Shown: positions 5,273 to 6,250 of the stretch, piece by piece
Layout of the letters: every line of letters starts with the position of its first letter
Position numbering within the stretch: the first letter of the stretch is position 1
The notes under the pieces: generated by a model
Told to the model about the DNA's origin: nothing
Databases searched by the model: none
Seen by the model: only the letters and a program-made list of their open reading frames with translations
Translations under genes and position numbers: made by a program
Source: Armatimonadota bacterium
Lineage (GTDB): Bacteria; Armatimonadota; UBA5829
Direction: 5' to 3'
Assembly: GCA_026415535.1 (NCBI GenBank)
Contig: JAOAGX010000135.1
Span: 1-6,250, forward strand
Length of the DNA: 6,250 bases

Positions 5273-6250
5273 CCGACCGTCGTCTAATCGAAGTCGCGTT
5301 TCCGTTAAAGCAGGCGTCGCTTGATTCCGTGCACGAGAAAAACGTTCGGCACGGGCATATATCGACGCTTCACATATGGCCGGCGAGGCGGCCGCTGGCT
5401 GCTTGCCGCGCAGCGCTCATTGCCACGCTACTTCCTGACCCCGGCAACGAAAAAGAGCGAAGAGAGTTATGCGAGCGCATCGGCGGCAAGGTCGTGAAGG
5501 TCATAAAGCAAAAGAAACTCCCGAACGGGCGGATCGAGAACATCGAAACTGAAGAAACCGTTGGCGGCATCTTGCACTGGGGCCGCGAGTCCGACCCGGA
5601 TATCCAATGGTTCCGCGAGAAGATACGCGAGGCTTACGGCGGCCGGGCGCCCAAAGTTCTGGACCCGTTCGCGGGCGGCGGCGCCATTCCGTTGGAAGCC
5701 ATGCGGCTGGGGTGCGAGGCGACGGCGATAGACATCAACCCGGTTGCCTGGTTCATTCTTAAATGCACGCTGGAGTATCCGCAGAAGCTTGCGGGCAAGA
5801 AAATGCCTCTGCCGGAGTTTGTGCTCAAGGATCGCGAGTTTATGGAGGCGTTTTTCAAGGCGCAGGGTTTTTCTGGGGCGTCGCTCGACTCACAGCTTGC
5901 GAAACTCGGCCTGGACGGCAAAGACAAAGCGCACCCAGAACTAATGCCGGTGGAAGATTTTCTGCTCGAGGCCGATCTTGCCTGGCAGGTTCGGGCTTGG
6001 GGAACGTGGGTGCTTGCTCAGGCTCGAAAGGAATTGGCGCGTTTCTACCCGACGTATGCGGAGTTCGAGCCGCTGGAGAAGGTCGGCGATTGGGACAAGC
6101 GTCCGATGAAGCTTGTCCCGCTGACGCAAGACTGCAAGCCTGATCTTGACTCGCTCAACGACGAATTTGACGAGAAGTATCTGAGCGACCCTAGAAACCC
6201 GCGATGGATTGCCAAGCCGACAGTCGCCTATCTGTGGGCAAGGACTGTTA
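5269..6250 (+). CDS. DUF1156 adenine-specific DNA methylase, 3'-truncated
   Basis: The frame from the ATG at 5269 stays open to the window edge, giving 327 codons. Its N-terminus has the DUF1156 hallmark: RLIEVAFPLKQASLDSVHEK followed by GHISTLHIWPARRPLAACRA (29-48). Next comes an insertion, then the AdoMet-binding motif I LDPFAGGGAIPLEAMRLG (131-148) and an acidic-loop strand ATAIDINPVA (151-160). The last residues, TVAYLWARTV, lie just before where I recall the family having a cysteine-rich zinc ribbon; the catalytic (D/N)PPY motif is also expected beyond the window. Full members have roughly 900-1000 residues. Expected reaction: transfer of a methyl group from AdoMet to adenine N6 in DNA, here probably marking self DNA for the defence operon. 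Target sequence and even base specificity are unproven. The gene overlaps the UvrD stop by four bases. One divergence: many relatives have W-W in the hallmark where this has W-P. Confidence 0.93.
   Translation, partial: MTDRRLIEVAFPLKQASLDSVHEKNVRHGHISTLHIWPARRPLAACRAALIATLLPDPGNEKERRELCERIGGKVVKVIKQKKLPNGRIENIETEETVGGILHWGRESDPDIQWFREKIREAYGGRAPKVLDPFAGGGAIPLEAMRLGCEATAIDINPVAWFILKCTLEYPQKLAGKKMPLPEFVLKDREFMEAFFKAQGFSGASLDSQLAKLGLDGKDKAHPELMPVEDFLLEADLAWQVRAWGTWVLAQARKELARFYPTYAEFEPLEKVGDWDKRPMKLVPLTQDCKPDLDSLNDEFDEKYLSDPRNPRWIAKPTVAYLWARTV

Noticed and set aside
5744..6143. Overlapping plus-strand frames inside the methylase region
   Set aside because: They are out of frame with the continuous DUF1156 methylase reading frame, which has clear motifs and runs to the window end.

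Overview
The window holds one head-to-tail, plus-strand block of a bacterial or archaeal defence-type operon, cut at both ends. Five genes are well supported: a partial superfamily-2 (SF2) helicase with a C-terminal DUF3883 domain (2-2269), a DUF6922-like small protein (2270-2605), an AbiEii/AbiGii-type nucleotidyltransferase toxin (2602-3234), a UvrD-like superfamily-1 (SF1) helicase (3323-5272) and the N-terminal third or so of a DUF1156 DNA methylase (5269 to the window end). A sixth possible reading frame of 31 codons (3231-3326) exactly fills the only gap. There is no non-coding stretch over 100 bases, and I see no RNA genes, insertion sequences, CRISPR or terminators.

The genes are tightly coupled. 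A TAG stop abuts an ATG at 2267-2272. There are GTGA overlaps at 2602 and 3231, and ATGA overlaps at 3323 and 5269. Each start has a strong GGAG/GGAGG/AAGGAG Shine-Dalgarno sequence 6-9 bases upstream. This implies one polycistronic message with its promoter upstream of the window. The strong Shine-Dalgarno use and mid-range GC content argue against Bacteroidetes and Cyanobacteria but do not fix the phylum. An archaeal host with the same habits cannot be excluded.

Functionally, a DUF1156 methylase beside a DUF3883-bearing helicase resembles multi-gene anti-phage methylase/helicase/ATPase loci (Hma-like, or related to class 1 DISARM). The ATPase partner (often DUF499) would lie outside the window. 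The likely logic is that the methylase marks self DNA while the two helicases, and perhaps the nuclease-like DUF3883 domain, act on unmarked DNA. This is inference.

The most interesting point is an apparent toxin-antitoxin insertion. The DUF6922/AbiEii pair sits between the two helicase genes and is bracketed by a 28-29 base imperfect direct repeat (2248-2276 and 3302-3329). Both copies carry the same helicase-tail codons, Shine-Dalgarno sequence and ATG. The right-hand copy reads like the original 3' end of the upstream helicase gene (GAAEVDR then TGA, overlapping the UvrD ATG), now stranded at the end of the 31-codon frame. This suggests that a toxin-antitoxin cassette of about 1.05 kb was dropped into a pre-existing defence operon without breaking translational coupling, and that it could be lost precisely by recombination.
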